In this document: piece by piece, positions 10,557 to 19,757 of the stretch | Position numbering within the stretch: position 1 is the stretch's first letter | Layout: each line of letters opens with the position of its first letter | Made by a program: the position numbers and the translations under genes | NCBI GenBank assembly: GCA_026770025.1 | Contig: JAMXDE010000003.1 | Location: 3,472,001 to 3,536,000 of the forward strand | Source of the DNA: Craspedostauros australis | Taxonomy: Eukaryota > Bacillariophyta > Bacillariophyceae > Mastogloiales > Achnanthaceae | Direction: 5' to 3' | DNA: 64,000 nucleotides | Notes under the pieces: generated by a model | Databases searched by the model: none | Told to the model about the DNA's origin: nothing | The model's input: only the letters and a program-made list of their open reading frames with translations

Positions 10557-11715
10557 GGAAAGCGATGTGAGAAGAAGAATTCAGAGAGAGGAAGAGTCTG
10601 GCGGGATGCAATCGACTTGGACAAAAGCACTTGCCTACAGGCATACAATCTTGTTATCAATGCCGGCAAGGTGTACTCTATCAAGGCAGGCAGGCAGGCC
10701 GACATCCATGTACTCCAAACACTTGGTGGAGGAAGCATGGAGAGACCAAGCGCCGGTCCGACAGGATTATCACCACCATCACCACCGTCGATATCACATC
10801 AATCACGGCGTCAGTGCCATTTGATGCGCACGCCATCTGCAAACTCACCTGTGCTAGGAAGATCCAGGGCAGCAACTCCGCCTTGATCTCGACGAGCTCG
10901 AACATGTTCACCATGGTTCCTTCGTTGTACTTGCTCCAAACGTAGACGAAGAAAGTCGAGAGGTTGTGACCCAAGAAGGTCGGGCTTAGCTTGAGCGCTG
11001 GGTAGCCCACCAGCAGACTGGTCATGCCGAACAGGAACATCGTCCAGAATTCGTACGGTTTGTCGTGATGCAATCGCTCCAACGAGCACATGTAGTTCCA
11101 CACGAAGTTCATCGTCATCGCGTAGCTGAGCCCAACACCGCCAAAGTTCAAGAACGAAGTGAACGGCCGCCAGATCTGCCCTTTCTTCAGCGTCAGCGTC
11201 CAGTCCAACGACAAGAATGTCGGGAATTGGTTTTGGTTCGTGAAGCAGCCAATCGTCGTTGCCAACAGCGATGCGCCCAGGTACATCTTCGTCAGTGGCG
11301 GTGTGTCTTCGTACCCCTTTCTAAGTACCTTACCGAGCTCGTTTTCGGCGAAATCATCGGCGTTGTCATCATCCGTCTCAAAGTCATCGAAAAGATCTTC
11401 TTCGTCTTCATCTACTTCGGATTCCTCTTCATCATCGTATTCATCATCGGAATCGCCATCGCCATCGATATCGCCATCGATATTGCTGTCCTCGTCCTCG
11501 TCCTCGTCATCCATCGCAGCACCACCTCGCTGCCTCAGCAGCAGTGAAAGATCGACTGTGGAAGCACCTGTCGCCCATCGTCCATTCCATCTTCCCGAGG
11601 TCAAGGCAGCCGCGTGCGCATGCTTGGCGTTGGCAGTTGCCAGGAGCAACAACGATGCCGTCACGGCCAGAAAGATGGCTCGCAGCACGGATATTCTCGT
11701 GGTCGTCATGCTCAT
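10284..11715 (-). CDS. Derlin (Der1) family protein with signal peptide and acidic extension
   Basis: Two exons, 11715-10849 and 10478-10284, joined in phase 0 by a 370-base GT-AG intron. The product has 353 residues. The Der1 rhomboid-like membrane domain runs from about residue 137 to near the end, with the segments TKMYLGASLLATT, IWRPFTSFLNFG, LLVGYPALKL and, across the splice, LPWIFLAQ/TFLLEGEIP and DMIGIAFGHIYHHF. Derlins form the channel of ER-associated degradation. Here the N-terminus has a strong signal peptide (about residues 8-30, ending near ATANA/KHAHA) and then an Asp/Glu-rich stretch (about 70-125). ER Derlins lack such an extension. In algae with red complex plastids, symbiont-specific Der1 copies (the SELMA importer) carry one, so a periplastid location is likely but inferred. 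The intron contains a 34-base G run. Confidence 0.9.
10522..10555. repeat. G(34) homopolymer inside the Derlin intron
   Basis: 34 consecutive G on the plus strand, which reads as poly-C in the transcript. It lies about 44 bases upstream of the 3' splice site at 10479 and so forms an extreme pyrimidine tract. The exact length is doubtful because sequencing and assembly often miscount such runs. Confidence 0.9.
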
Positions 11716-12323
11716 GAGTCCTTGTCTCCTCTTGCCCTCTGTTGCCTGCTGGATCTACTCGATTGGGTGTAGTGGTTGGGTTGGGGCTCAGATTTTTGTG
11801 AGGATGGCATCAGTACGTTCACGTACACACGAAGATGCGCACGATCACGAAGATGAGCGAAACCGATCGGCAGGTGCTGATGTTGTTGAGGTGTTTCCTC
11901 CACCTGGAACCCGCGTTTCGAAAAATGTTGTTGGTCATTTTGGTCAACTGAAAGTGTTCATTCCCAACTCTTGACTCGATCCAAGTCTATGCGTAGTACG
12001 AGTGGAATGAAGCTAGAGTGATTCAATACGGTCACATTTTGTGCGACCTACGAGCAGATCAGAGTACCTATGGCAAGATGACCATTGTTGCTATCTTGTG
12101 AGAAGCACCGCGCAACGATGAACCCACAATAATGTCGCACTGGCCTGTACAAAGGCCATACAAGCTACGTTCGGAGTTGCATGGTATCAATACTATCCGT
12201 CTGCGCTACGAGTATCCAAGTAAAATAGTGCAAAGTGTACTAGTATATACTTGTATCCGCACCATGCATCCCATTTCAAATCTTCTTCAAATACAAGAAT
12301 GCAAGAATAAGCGAACGTGCACG
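11716..12323. other. Intergenic: Derlin promoter and 3' end of the PH-like gene
   Basis: These 608 bases lie between two minus-strand genes. The first 200 bases read in several frames but carry no recognisable domain. No repeats or RNA genes were seen. Confidence 0.4.
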
Positions 12324-13133
12324 TTACGACCCCACCGTCCGATTGGCCATTGCGATGGCAGTGTACTTGAGGCCACCGGAATCCTGAATGTACTTGGCCT
12401 TCCGCGATTCCCTGGTCCGTTTCGTTTCCCGCATTTCCAGTTCCCGCCGTGCGAAATGCGCCGCCTTCTTGGCGCGGGCCTTGAGTCCGTCCCGTGGCAG
12501 CTCTTCTTCGATGTGGGGCTGCTTGTGCTTGTGCCACTCGATCAGCAGCTTCAAATCCAGCGACACCTTGTCGCGCTTATCTTGCGAATCGAAGGCGATC
12601 CTCGCAGCTTCCTTCTGAAACTTCTTGTCGTCGACGGCATGAATGTCCTTGGTGTGCAGGATCACCATCGTGGGATCGGCCGCCGAATCCTCCACCCTCA
12701 AGATGTGATGCAACGGTATATCCAGCTGTATCGCCGGCGCGCCGCCGCCTGATCGCATCGCCGAACCGCCCAATTCGGGATCATCCGTTTCAAGATCCGG
12801 CGATTCCATCACGCTGGATGACCCCAACGGCTTGATCTGCAGCTCCGGAAACGGGTCGCCGTTGTTGATGTTGTCTCTCGTGGCATCGACCAGCTTCATC
12901 TGCGCCATCATGGGTGACGCACCCATCGAGGATGAGGAGGATTGAGATCTGGAGAACAAACCGCGCACGAACCCGGACGCGCTTGTATTGTTCTGTGCGA
13001 CGGGATGCCAATCTACGCAGGCGCCCAATTGGTTCAGCTCGTTGACGGAGCTCCTCGCATTGCGATCCTCCTCCTTCTCGAAGCAGGGGCAAATGAGCCC
13101 GAAGTACGTCAGGCTTGCAATTGGTCCTGGCAT
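12324..13133 (-). CDS. Protein with a PH-like C-terminal domain
   Basis: Single exon, 269 residues from ATG 13133. An in-frame ATG at 13214 would add 27 residues rich in Tyr, Thr and Gln, which look like leader. The N-terminus MPGPIASLTYFGLICPCF has a short hydrophobic run and two Cys that could be lipidated. Residues up to about 110 are Ser-rich. From about residue 135 the pattern of strands (AIQLDIPLHHILRVED, MVILHTKD, ARIAFDSQDKRDKVSLDL) followed by a helix ending LLIEWHKHK resembles a pleckstrin-homology fold, which often binds phosphoinositides or protein partners. A long basic amphipathic helix follows. The family is inferred from the secondary-structure pattern only. Confidence 0.7.
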   Translation of the reverse strand: MPGPIASLTYFGLICPCFEKEEDRNARSSVNELNQLGACVDWHPVAQNNTSASGFVRGLFSRSQSSSSSMGASPMMAQMKLVDATRDNINNGDPFPELQIKPLGSSSVMESPDLETDDPELGGSAMRSGGGAPAIQLDIPLHHILRVEDSAADPTMVILHTKDIHAVDDKKFQKEAARIAFDSQDKRDKVSLDLKLLIEWHKHKQPHIEEELPRDGLKARAKKAAHFARRELEMRETKRTRESRKAKYIQDSGGLKYTAIAMANRTVGS

Positions 13134-13756
13134 GCTACTCGTATAGTAGTATTGGGTTGTGTTGTATTGCGTGTATTGTGGGATCGTGGGATCGTGTTGT
13201 TTGCTGTCCTCCACGATTGCACTCCGAACAAGTGGGTGGTGATTGTATCAGCGAGTGTATCAGCGAGTGTGTGAGTCAGTTCGGTCTCGGGGATGCAGTT
13301 GCACGAGTCCGAGCACGTACGATTGATGAGGTTGGAGCACGAGAGAGTGAACGAGGACAGAATGCGGAAGAGGATTGGTCTTGTGACTTTGTTTCGCTCT
13401 CGTTTTCGCGTTGACTTTGCCATTCTCCACCTCGGGCCATGACAACGCAAGAGGCATCTCGCACGATTGTCCACAGCCCAATAAACTATCCCAACAGATC
13501 TAGAGAAAGAGACAGAGACAAGACAACGTGTTCACGCCAAGACAACAAGCCGACACATCGATACAAGCTGTTCCACAAGAATCACGGTTATGCTCCCAAC
13601 GACCTTTCTGTTTTTCTATTTTATTTCTGTTGTTCTTGTTTGTTTGTTTGCTTGTTTGTTGGGAGCCACTTTTCAGACATCAAATATGTTTGCATCTTCA
13701 CACATGGTACGACTATGTACGTATGAATGGTATCCATCGCACCTGCTGGCATGCGA
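13134..13756. other. Intergenic: PH-like gene promoter and 3' end of the TAF4-like gene
   Basis: These 623 bases have AT-richer patches and pyrimidine-rich stretches (around 13610-13650). They probably hold the promoter of the gene ending at 12324. No gene was found. Confidence 0.4.
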
Positions 13757-16700
13757 TTACATGCGAAGGAAGAGAGACATGGAGGTAGTGGTGGCCTGGT
13801 GGACTCCAGTATTCGCAAACTGCCCTGCAGCGGAGAGATCCACCAGTTCTAACTTGGCCTGCTTCGCCAGACGCCCAAAGGGAGGTTCGTTGGCGTGCTT
13901 GCCGCCGTACACTTCGAAGCTTCGCTTGGCGTTGTAATCGGCGGTTTCGACGCCCTTCAAAAGCTTGGGACGCATGGCCAGTTCGGACATGCTGGAGACA
14001 TCCTGGAAGGTGGATGCATCGAGGACGCGCGCTGCGGGAGGCAGATCGGACTGCCGTTCCAACGCGTCCTCCATGCGCTTGCAGGTCATTGCGGCGTTGC
14101 CAGCCGCCCTCGCCGCCTGTCGCGTGACATCGCAACCAAGCCTCAAAGAGAGCGGCGGCGCTGCTTCCTCCATCTTTGCTTGCGACAGCTTGGAGGGTTT
14201 GCCCGTCTTCTTGTTGATGAGATGCTGATCATGCCACAGACGGATGGCGTCCACGTTCTGACGTTGGCGTGCGCAGAATACTGTCTTCTCCAGGACGCCC
14301 TTCAGGTAGGCCTGGCATGCTTCGGACAACAAGGCCAGAACGGGATCTTGCTCCGCAGTCGCTTCATTCTTCCAGGCCAGGCGAGGGTCGGAGAGTTCCG
14401 GTACTGGCGCTGGAGTGGCCGCCGCCTGGGCTGCCGTGCTTGGAAGCTTGAGCAATCCATCTGCCACAGCCGGCGGAGCTGTGGTCGTCGTCGTCATCGA
14501 TGCCTTTTGACGCTGCGTATTCAATCGTTTCCGTTGCGCCAACCGAACGCGGGCGAATGCCGCTCTGGCGGAGCACACATTCTCGTTGCCCCACCCCTTT
14601 CGGATCTTGGCGGATTTGCCAGCGGTGGTGGGGCTTTTGGCATCGTCTGCAGCAGACTTGACTGGTTTCTTGTACATCAACAAGTTTTGCTCCTCCGTCA
14701 GCTTGACGTCTGCGGTGGATCCCAGCAGCTGTCCAGACGTCGTCCAATCGTACGAGGCGGCGTGGTCGATCATCTCCATGTACTCCTTGAATTCGCGCGG
14801 CGGTGGCTCACGCGGCGGTTCTGGTGGCTTGATGGGCACGGAACTAGCCGCGGCTGCTGCCTTGGCTTCGGCCGCTGCCTTCGCAGTGCTCGTTCCCGAA
14901 GCTCGCCTTGGTTGAGACGACGTGGCCGATTTGCGTTTCACTGCGGTCTTCTTCGTGGTCTTGGTCGTGGTGGTGGAAGAAGCGGCCTTGTCAGCCGCAG
15001 CTGCAGCTGTCTTGCTGGTTGACGTTGAGGATTGACGTCGTTTCTCGCCATCCTGTTTGGACGCTGTGGACTTGGATGATGCCTTGGGCTTTGCTGTGGA
15101 TTTCTTCGTGGTTGTTTCTTTTGAAGCGCTTGTCTTTTTGGAAGTGCCTTTGGATGTTGATGCGCTCGACGTGGTGGTGGTTGTTGTTATGGCTGTTGTT
15201 ATGGCTGTTGTTGCTGATGATGGTGGTGGTTGTGGTGGCGCCGGTGCCGTGGTTGATGTTGGCGCGGAGACAATGGCTGACGTTGGTGCAGTGGCTGCTG
15301 CGGTGATTGCAGCCGTTCTGGCCGATGATACTGCCGCCGCAGTGGCTGCTGCGGCGCTCTGTTTTTGCTTAGCCGCTTGCGCAGCTGCCAATCGCTTCGC
15401 ACGTTCGTGTTCGATGCGCTTCTTCTGCAACTGCGCAGCCTGGGCATCAACGGCTGCTTGCGAAGAAGAAGAAGCAGACCGCGATGTGGACGACGAGCCG
15501 GCGGCCCCTCCTCCGGAGGAGCTTGTGCCACGGCCGGAGCCTCCGTTCGCAGCGTTGGCTGCTTCGTTTCTGCGCTCGATGTAGTTGCGCAGGTAGGCCT
15601 CGGCTTTCGACCAGTACTGATCACCGACCAAGGTTTTGAGGCGGTTCCTCATGCTGGTGGTGACGCTCTCGAAGCCTGGCTCCTGCCGCTTGTTGCGTTC
15701 GGCGCAATCTCGGATTATCATCTTGGCCTTCTGATGCAGCGCTGGATCCTTCTGCTCGATGTACCGCATGAGGACCCTTGTGAACATGAGGAACCGCTCC
15801 TTCTGGCGTCTCAGCTGAGCATCGTTGCTTCGATCGCGAGATGAGTGCACATGGGTACGCGATGACGCGGGGCGGGACAATGACGATGGTGGCGTTGTGG
15901 ACTGCGAGGGGAGTTGTTGTTGTTGTTGTTGTTGCTGTTGTTGCTGCTGTTGCTGGTGGGTGCGAGCATGAGCATGGGATCGTGCTGGCTGTTGCTGTGC
16001 CTGCTTTTGACGCTGGTATTGCTGCTGCTGCAAGGCTCTTCGTTGCTTCTCCGCCTCACGCTGTTGGATCTTGTGCAGGGGAGTTGGTGCCAATGGATCT
16101 TCCACGGGTGGCGTCGAGGCATGGCGCATCGAAGGTGACGCTTGCATCGCTTGGGATGGTGTACCTCCGCGGTGATGCACCGCGTTCGAAGGACCGCGCG
16201 GGATGTTCTGCGATGGTTGCATCGGCATGGTGCGTTGGCGCGCAGCCAATGCCTGTCGCTGTTGCTGTTGTTGGTGATGATGTTGTTGTTGTTGCTGCTT
16301 CTGATGTTGTTGCTGTGGTGGTTGTTGTGCCATGACGCGCTGTGCTGGAGCAGGCATGGTCCTGACCTGGCGACCAGGTGTGGATTGCTGTGGCATCACC
16401 TGCATTTGCTGTTGCTGTTGTTGCGGCTGTTGTTGCGGCTGTTGTTGCTGCTGCTGTGGACGAGATCCTGGGTGCACTCGAGCTTGTGGATGGGGCTGAC
16501 GGGCTTGGTGTCGCTGTTGTTGTTGCTGTTGTTGCTGCTGAACCACGTTTGGAGATGGTTGCGATCGCTTTGGCTGTGAGTTGTAGAGGTTCTTCAAGCG
16601 CGCCAAGCGATCCGCTTCATTCATGGACGTCCCTCCTGCTGTGGCGGTGGCAGCTGGTCGCCGTTGCGCCACACCCGATGTCTGCGGTTGGGCCTGTGAT

Positions 16701-17092
16701 GGTCGCACAGATGTGGGCACGGCCACGGGAGCATGCATCGCGGCGGGCGCAGGTGCGGGGACCCTCGCCATCGTGGGAGGAGGCGGAAGCTGCTTGCCTT
16801 TGCCTCCGGCCGACGCGGCCCTGGGTGCAGCCCTTGGCGCAGGGGCTGCAATGGGAACCGCCGGTGCTGGCGCTTGCATCTGTCTCTGAGGCTGCGCCTG
16901 AGGCTGCGCTCTGGCTTGGGCTGGCGCTGGGCGTTGCATTGCCACCGGCGCGGGAGTGGGAGCGACCGACTGGGGGACAGTTGCCGCCACTGCCGCCGCA
17001 GCAGAAGTGTTGGTAGAAACGATGACCGCCTCATCCTCCGATCCTGACGACGAATCGTCTCCCTCCAGCAAGATGGCCTCCATGTTGATCAT
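13757..17092 (-). CDS. Gln-rich TAF4-like transcription coactivator
   Basis: Intronless 1111-residue protein. Residues 1-420 are rich in Pro, Ala and Gln with many poly-Gln runs encoded by mixed CAA/CAG. A conserved-looking helical domain lies at about 430-512 (RFLMFTRVLMRYIEQKDP, then RNRLKTLVGDQYWSKAEAYL). Residues 515-760 are Ala/Thr/Ser/Lys-rich. The C-terminal part (about 905-1020) has DPVLALLSEACQAYLKGVL, then LGCDVTRQAARAAGNAAM and a charged helix, which resembles the C-terminal helices of TFIID subunit TAF4. In animal and plant TAF4 a separate docking domain (TAFH or RST) precedes that region, and the 430-512 domain may be its counterpart. A nuclear role in Pol II transcription is likely. 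The exact identity is inference, and a p300-like or Mediator-like coactivator is the alternative. Confidence 0.7.
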   Translation of the reverse strand: MINMEAILLEGDDSSSGSEDEAVIVSTNTSAAAAVAATVPQSVAPTPAPVAMQRPAPAQARAQPQAQPQRQMQAPAPAVPIAAPAPRAAPRAASAGGKGKQLPPPPTMARVPAPAPAAMHAPVAVPTSVRPSQAQPQTSGVAQRRPAATATAGGTSMNEADRLARLKNLYNSQPKRSQPSPNVVQQQQQQQQQRHQARQPHPQARVHPGSRPQQQQQQPQQQPQQQQQQMQVMPQQSTPGRQVRTMPAPAQRVMAQQPPQQQHQKQQQQQHHHQQQQQRQALAARQRTMPMQPSQNIPRGPSNAVHHRGGTPSQAMQASPSMRHASTPPVEDPLAPTPLHKIQQREAEKQRRALQQQQYQRQKQAQQQPARSHAHARTHQQQQQQQQQQQQQQLPSQSTTPPSSLSRPASSRTHVHSSRDRSNDAQLRRQKERFLMFTRVLMRYIEQKDPALHQKAKMIIRDCAERNKRQEPGFESVTTSMRNRLKTLVGDQYWSKAEAYLRNYIERRNEAANAANGGSGRGTSSSGGGAAGSSSTSRSASSSSQAAVDAQAAQLQKKRIEHERAKRLAAAQAAKQKQSAAAATAAAVSSARTAAITAAATAPTSAIVSAPTSTTAPAPPQPPPSSATTAITTAITTTTTTSSASTSKGTSKKTSASKETTTKKSTAKPKASSKSTASKQDGEKRRQSSTSTSKTAAAAADKAASSTTTTKTTKKTAVKRKSATSSQPRRASGTSTAKAAAEAKAAAAASSVPIKPPEPPREPPPREFKEYMEMIDHAASYDWTTSGQLLGSTADVKLTEEQNLLMYKKPVKSAADDAKSPTTAGKSAKIRKGWGNENVCSARAAFARVRLAQRKRLNTQRQKASMTTTTTAPPAVADGLLKLPSTAAQAAATPAPVPELSDPRLAWKNEATAEQDPVLALLSEACQAYLKGVLEKTVFCARQRQNVDAIRLWHDQHLINKKTGKPSKLSQAKMEEAAPPLSLRLGCDVTRQAARAAGNAAMTCKRMEDALERQSDLPPAARVLDASTFQDVSSMSELAMRPKLLKGVETADYNAKRSFEVYGGKHANEPPFGRLAKQAKLELVDLSAAGQFANTGVHQATTTSMSLFLRM

Positions 17093-17190
17093 ACTTTGGT
17101 GAGACTTTGGTGAGCGCGATCTGCTCGCAGCTCATGGAGTGCTGTCTGCCAGCAGCGACCCTCTCGGCAGCAACTTCGCAATGACTCAGC

Positions 17191-17191
<1 letters not shown>

Positions 17192-17235
<44 letters not shown>
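17192..17235. repeat. (CT)22 microsatellite
   Basis: About 22 uninterrupted CT units, roughly 100 bases upstream of the TAF4-like start codon. They read as GA on that gene's coding strand. Confidence 0.95.
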
Positions 17236-17238
<3 letters not shown>

Positions 17239-18212
17239 TTGACAATTGAGACGTTCCACTATCTCAACGCCCACGATGCCCACGATGCCCACAATCCCGA
17301 AAGCCCAGTCGATCGGATGGATGCGTGCAAAGGTATAGAGGAGTGTGTGGCAAGAGGATATGACTACAATGAGAGATGAAGAATTTCGGAGAGCGGCAGA
17401 GAGCGGCAGAGAGCGGTGATGGATACGACTGCGACCACGAAGACGCTGGTGGGGCCGCAAGCACCGCCATTCTCTTCGTCAGCGTCCTTGTCTCCCGCCT
17501 CGTCCGCTCTCGTTCGCTCGGCGGTTTGGAGTGTTTCCGCCAGTCGTGCGACATCGCGCAAAGACCCAAACACGCTTGATTTCATTTCTTCGACTCATTC
17601 GACTATAATATCAACAGCGAACAAATTCTTGGTTCCATGCGGTTCTACGAGTATTGCTCTGTACCACGTTGTGTCGTGTTGAACTTACTCTAATCGCGTT
17701 GGTTCCGAACTCATGGAGAACACGCACGAACAACCGCCTGCTCCTGCTTCATTCATTCGTCCTCTCCATCTCATCTCACTTCGCCTCATCTCATCTCGTC
17801 CCATTTCAATTGGGTCTGTCCCACATTCCATCGATCACCACTCCAGCGTATCGATACTCTCCTCTACATATATTACTTCTCTCAACACCGAGCAGCACTG
17901 ACGATTATCGTCGAAGACGAACAGAACATCGCATCTGCACATCGGCTGAGCGCGACGTTGGCTTGTTCTCCTACGACTACGTGTACGTGCCAGCGCCCGT
18001 CACTCACTCACAAGCATCACGCTTCCTCCTCTCAACTCACCAACAGATCACAGAGCGTCAAGGGCACTTGTCGAATACTCAGATAGAGGAGGCAGATAGA
18101 GTGGAGTGGAATCAATTGGAATTGAGTGCCCGACCCTGCCTGAACGTTCACAGACAAAGCCTCGGCAGTCACCTCGGGCTCCATCCGAGCCATTTCAAGC
18201 AAGAGGTGAAAC

Positions 18213-18250
18213 CAAGGCAAGGCAAGGCAAGGCAAGGCAAGGCAAGGCAA
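18213..18250. repeat. (AAGGC)n pentanucleotide repeat
   Basis: Seven to eight AAGGC units, 55 to 90 bases upstream of the ATG at 18305, probably in the 5' leader. Confidence 0.9.
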
Positions 18251-18304
18251 ACAAAGGCAGGACGGATTAAAGTACGTCGAAAGACGAATGGAAGGAAAGG
18301 AACG

Positions 18305-19513
18305 ATGATGGGATCATCATCAGCGCATCCGCCTGCAAATGCTTCCATGATGCAGACGCAACGTCGTGTGAGCAACAGCAACCTCAGTATCCCAAACGCC
18401 AACGCCGGTGCCAACGCCGGTGCCAACGCCAGTGCCAACACCGGTGCCAGTTCAAACACCAACACCATCACTGGCAGTGGCTCCAGCAACGTTCACAACA
18501 ACGTCACTGGCAACCTTGCGAACCATCGCAGCACGAGCACAGGCACCGTCGGTCTCAACAATGCCAATCCCTACCACCACAGCGGCGGTGGCAGGACGTC
18601 CTACAGCTACCAAACGGCAGGTCGGAACAGCAGCTTCATCCGCAAGGGCCCGCTGTATTTCAGCTTCATCATCCTGCTGCTCATCCCATGTCTCGTCGTC
18701 ACGTTCCTCAGCACCAACCTGGAAAAGCAGATGAAACGGCTGGACCGTATGCAACAAAAGGCTGGCGAACAGAAACAGCAGCAAGCATCATTGAACCAGG
18801 TCATCAGCAGCACGTTGAATGCAGACGACGACACGTCCACGCTCTACCACGGCCCATCCTGGCTGCAGATGGATCAGATCGTCAACCCATCTCTCATCAC
18901 CGTCGCCGAGACCGAATCCGCCATCTGCCAGCGCATCGTCAACCCGCAGCAATCGTACTTCGCCTACTTCTCCGAGGACGTCCTGGCACCCGACGCCCTC
19001 ATCCTGCAGGAGATGGACGTCATCCAGGTCGTCATCCTCGACACGCGGCAGCGCATATGGGTCACAACGACGAGCGATGCCAAACTATCCACCATCCCCG
19101 AAGCACATCGCCGGTGGCGGCCGGTCTCGGGCCAGATGACATCGCAAGATCACAAACAAGCGCGTTCCGTCTTTGCCGTGGCCCAGCAATTGGTACACAT
19201 CGCGGTCGGCATTCCAATACCGGACAACAACGACACGCCACAACCCCGCACCGTCGACGAGTACGGCTTGCTCGACGGCAGCAGCACGGCATCGCAATGG
19301 ACCTACTTGGGACGGCATCGCACCATGCCCGATCGCGGCGGCGCCTTCGTGCATTCCTATCTCCTGAAGGGCGTCACGGGGTTGCCATCGGATTACACCG
19401 GCACGCAGCAAGTCGAGGTTCTGACGCGCGACGAGACGAAGCAGGCGCTGTTGCAAGGCAAATTCGGAGATGCGCGCAGCGTCGCCACGGTGTCGTTAGC
19501 GTTGTTGTCGTGA
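18305..19513 (+). CDS. Type II single-pass membrane protein, possible Nudix-like domain
   Basis: A 402-residue protein from ATG 18305. The N-terminal 110 residues are Asn/Ala/Ser-rich with NAGANAGA-type repeats, presumably cytosolic. One membrane anchor (GPLYFSFIILLLIPCLVVTF) lies at about 118-137. A helix rich in Lys and Gln follows, then a folded luminal domain of about 230 residues. In it, strands such as VIQVVILDTRQRIWVTT and VFAVAQQLVHIAVGIPIPD, and the segment RTMPDRGGAFVHSYLLKG, loosely recall a Nudix-type or similar alpha/beta domain. No complete Nudix box is visible, so enzymatic activity is not claimed. The upstream in-frame extension is rejected because it contains the AAGGC repeat and lacks conserved features. 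Confidence 0.65.
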   Translation: MMGSSSAHPPANASMMQTQRRVSNSNLSIPNANAGANAGANASANTGASSNTNTITGSGSSNVHNNVTGNLANHRSTSTGTVGLNNANPYHHSGGGRTSYSYQTAGRNSSFIRKGPLYFSFIILLLIPCLVVTFLSTNLEKQMKRLDRMQQKAGEQKQQQASLNQVISSTLNADDDTSTLYHGPSWLQMDQIVNPSLITVAETESAICQRIVNPQQSYFAYFSEDVLAPDALILQEMDVIQVVILDTRQRIWVTTTSDAKLSTIPEAHRRWRPVSGQMTSQDHKQARSVFAVAQQLVHIAVGIPIPDNNDTPQPRTVDEYGLLDGSSTASQWTYLGRHRTMPDRGGAFVHSYLLKGVTGLPSDYTGTQQVEVLTRDETKQALLQGKFGDARSVATVSLALLS

Positions 19514-19757
19514 TCGTTGCTCATTTTTCGTGCGCGTAGAGTGCATATACTACTATACGAGTGCGTGCGCGCGCGTGTGTGTGTGTTGCAACGCCCACTC
19601 TCTCGAGAGGTAAGATTGATTCTACTCTCAGAACTCTATCAACTTCCACATGAGTTAGCAGCCACAGCAACAACAATAGCAGCGACATTTTCTCAACGAA
19701 ATACACTGCTGTATCATGCCAACAGGTATACTCTGTGAGATTAGTTAAATATCTCCT

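Larger units (their letters stand above)
17093..18304. promoter_or_regulatory. Divergent intergenic region with CT and AAGGC repeats
   Basis: These 1212 bases separate the TAF4-like gene (minus) from the membrane-protein gene (plus). A dinucleotide CT run covers about 17192-17235, in the TAF4-like leader. A pentanucleotide AAGGC run covers about 18213-18250, just before the other gene. The frame of the membrane protein stays open upstream to 17654, but that part is low complexity and is probably leader. Confidence 0.5.
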
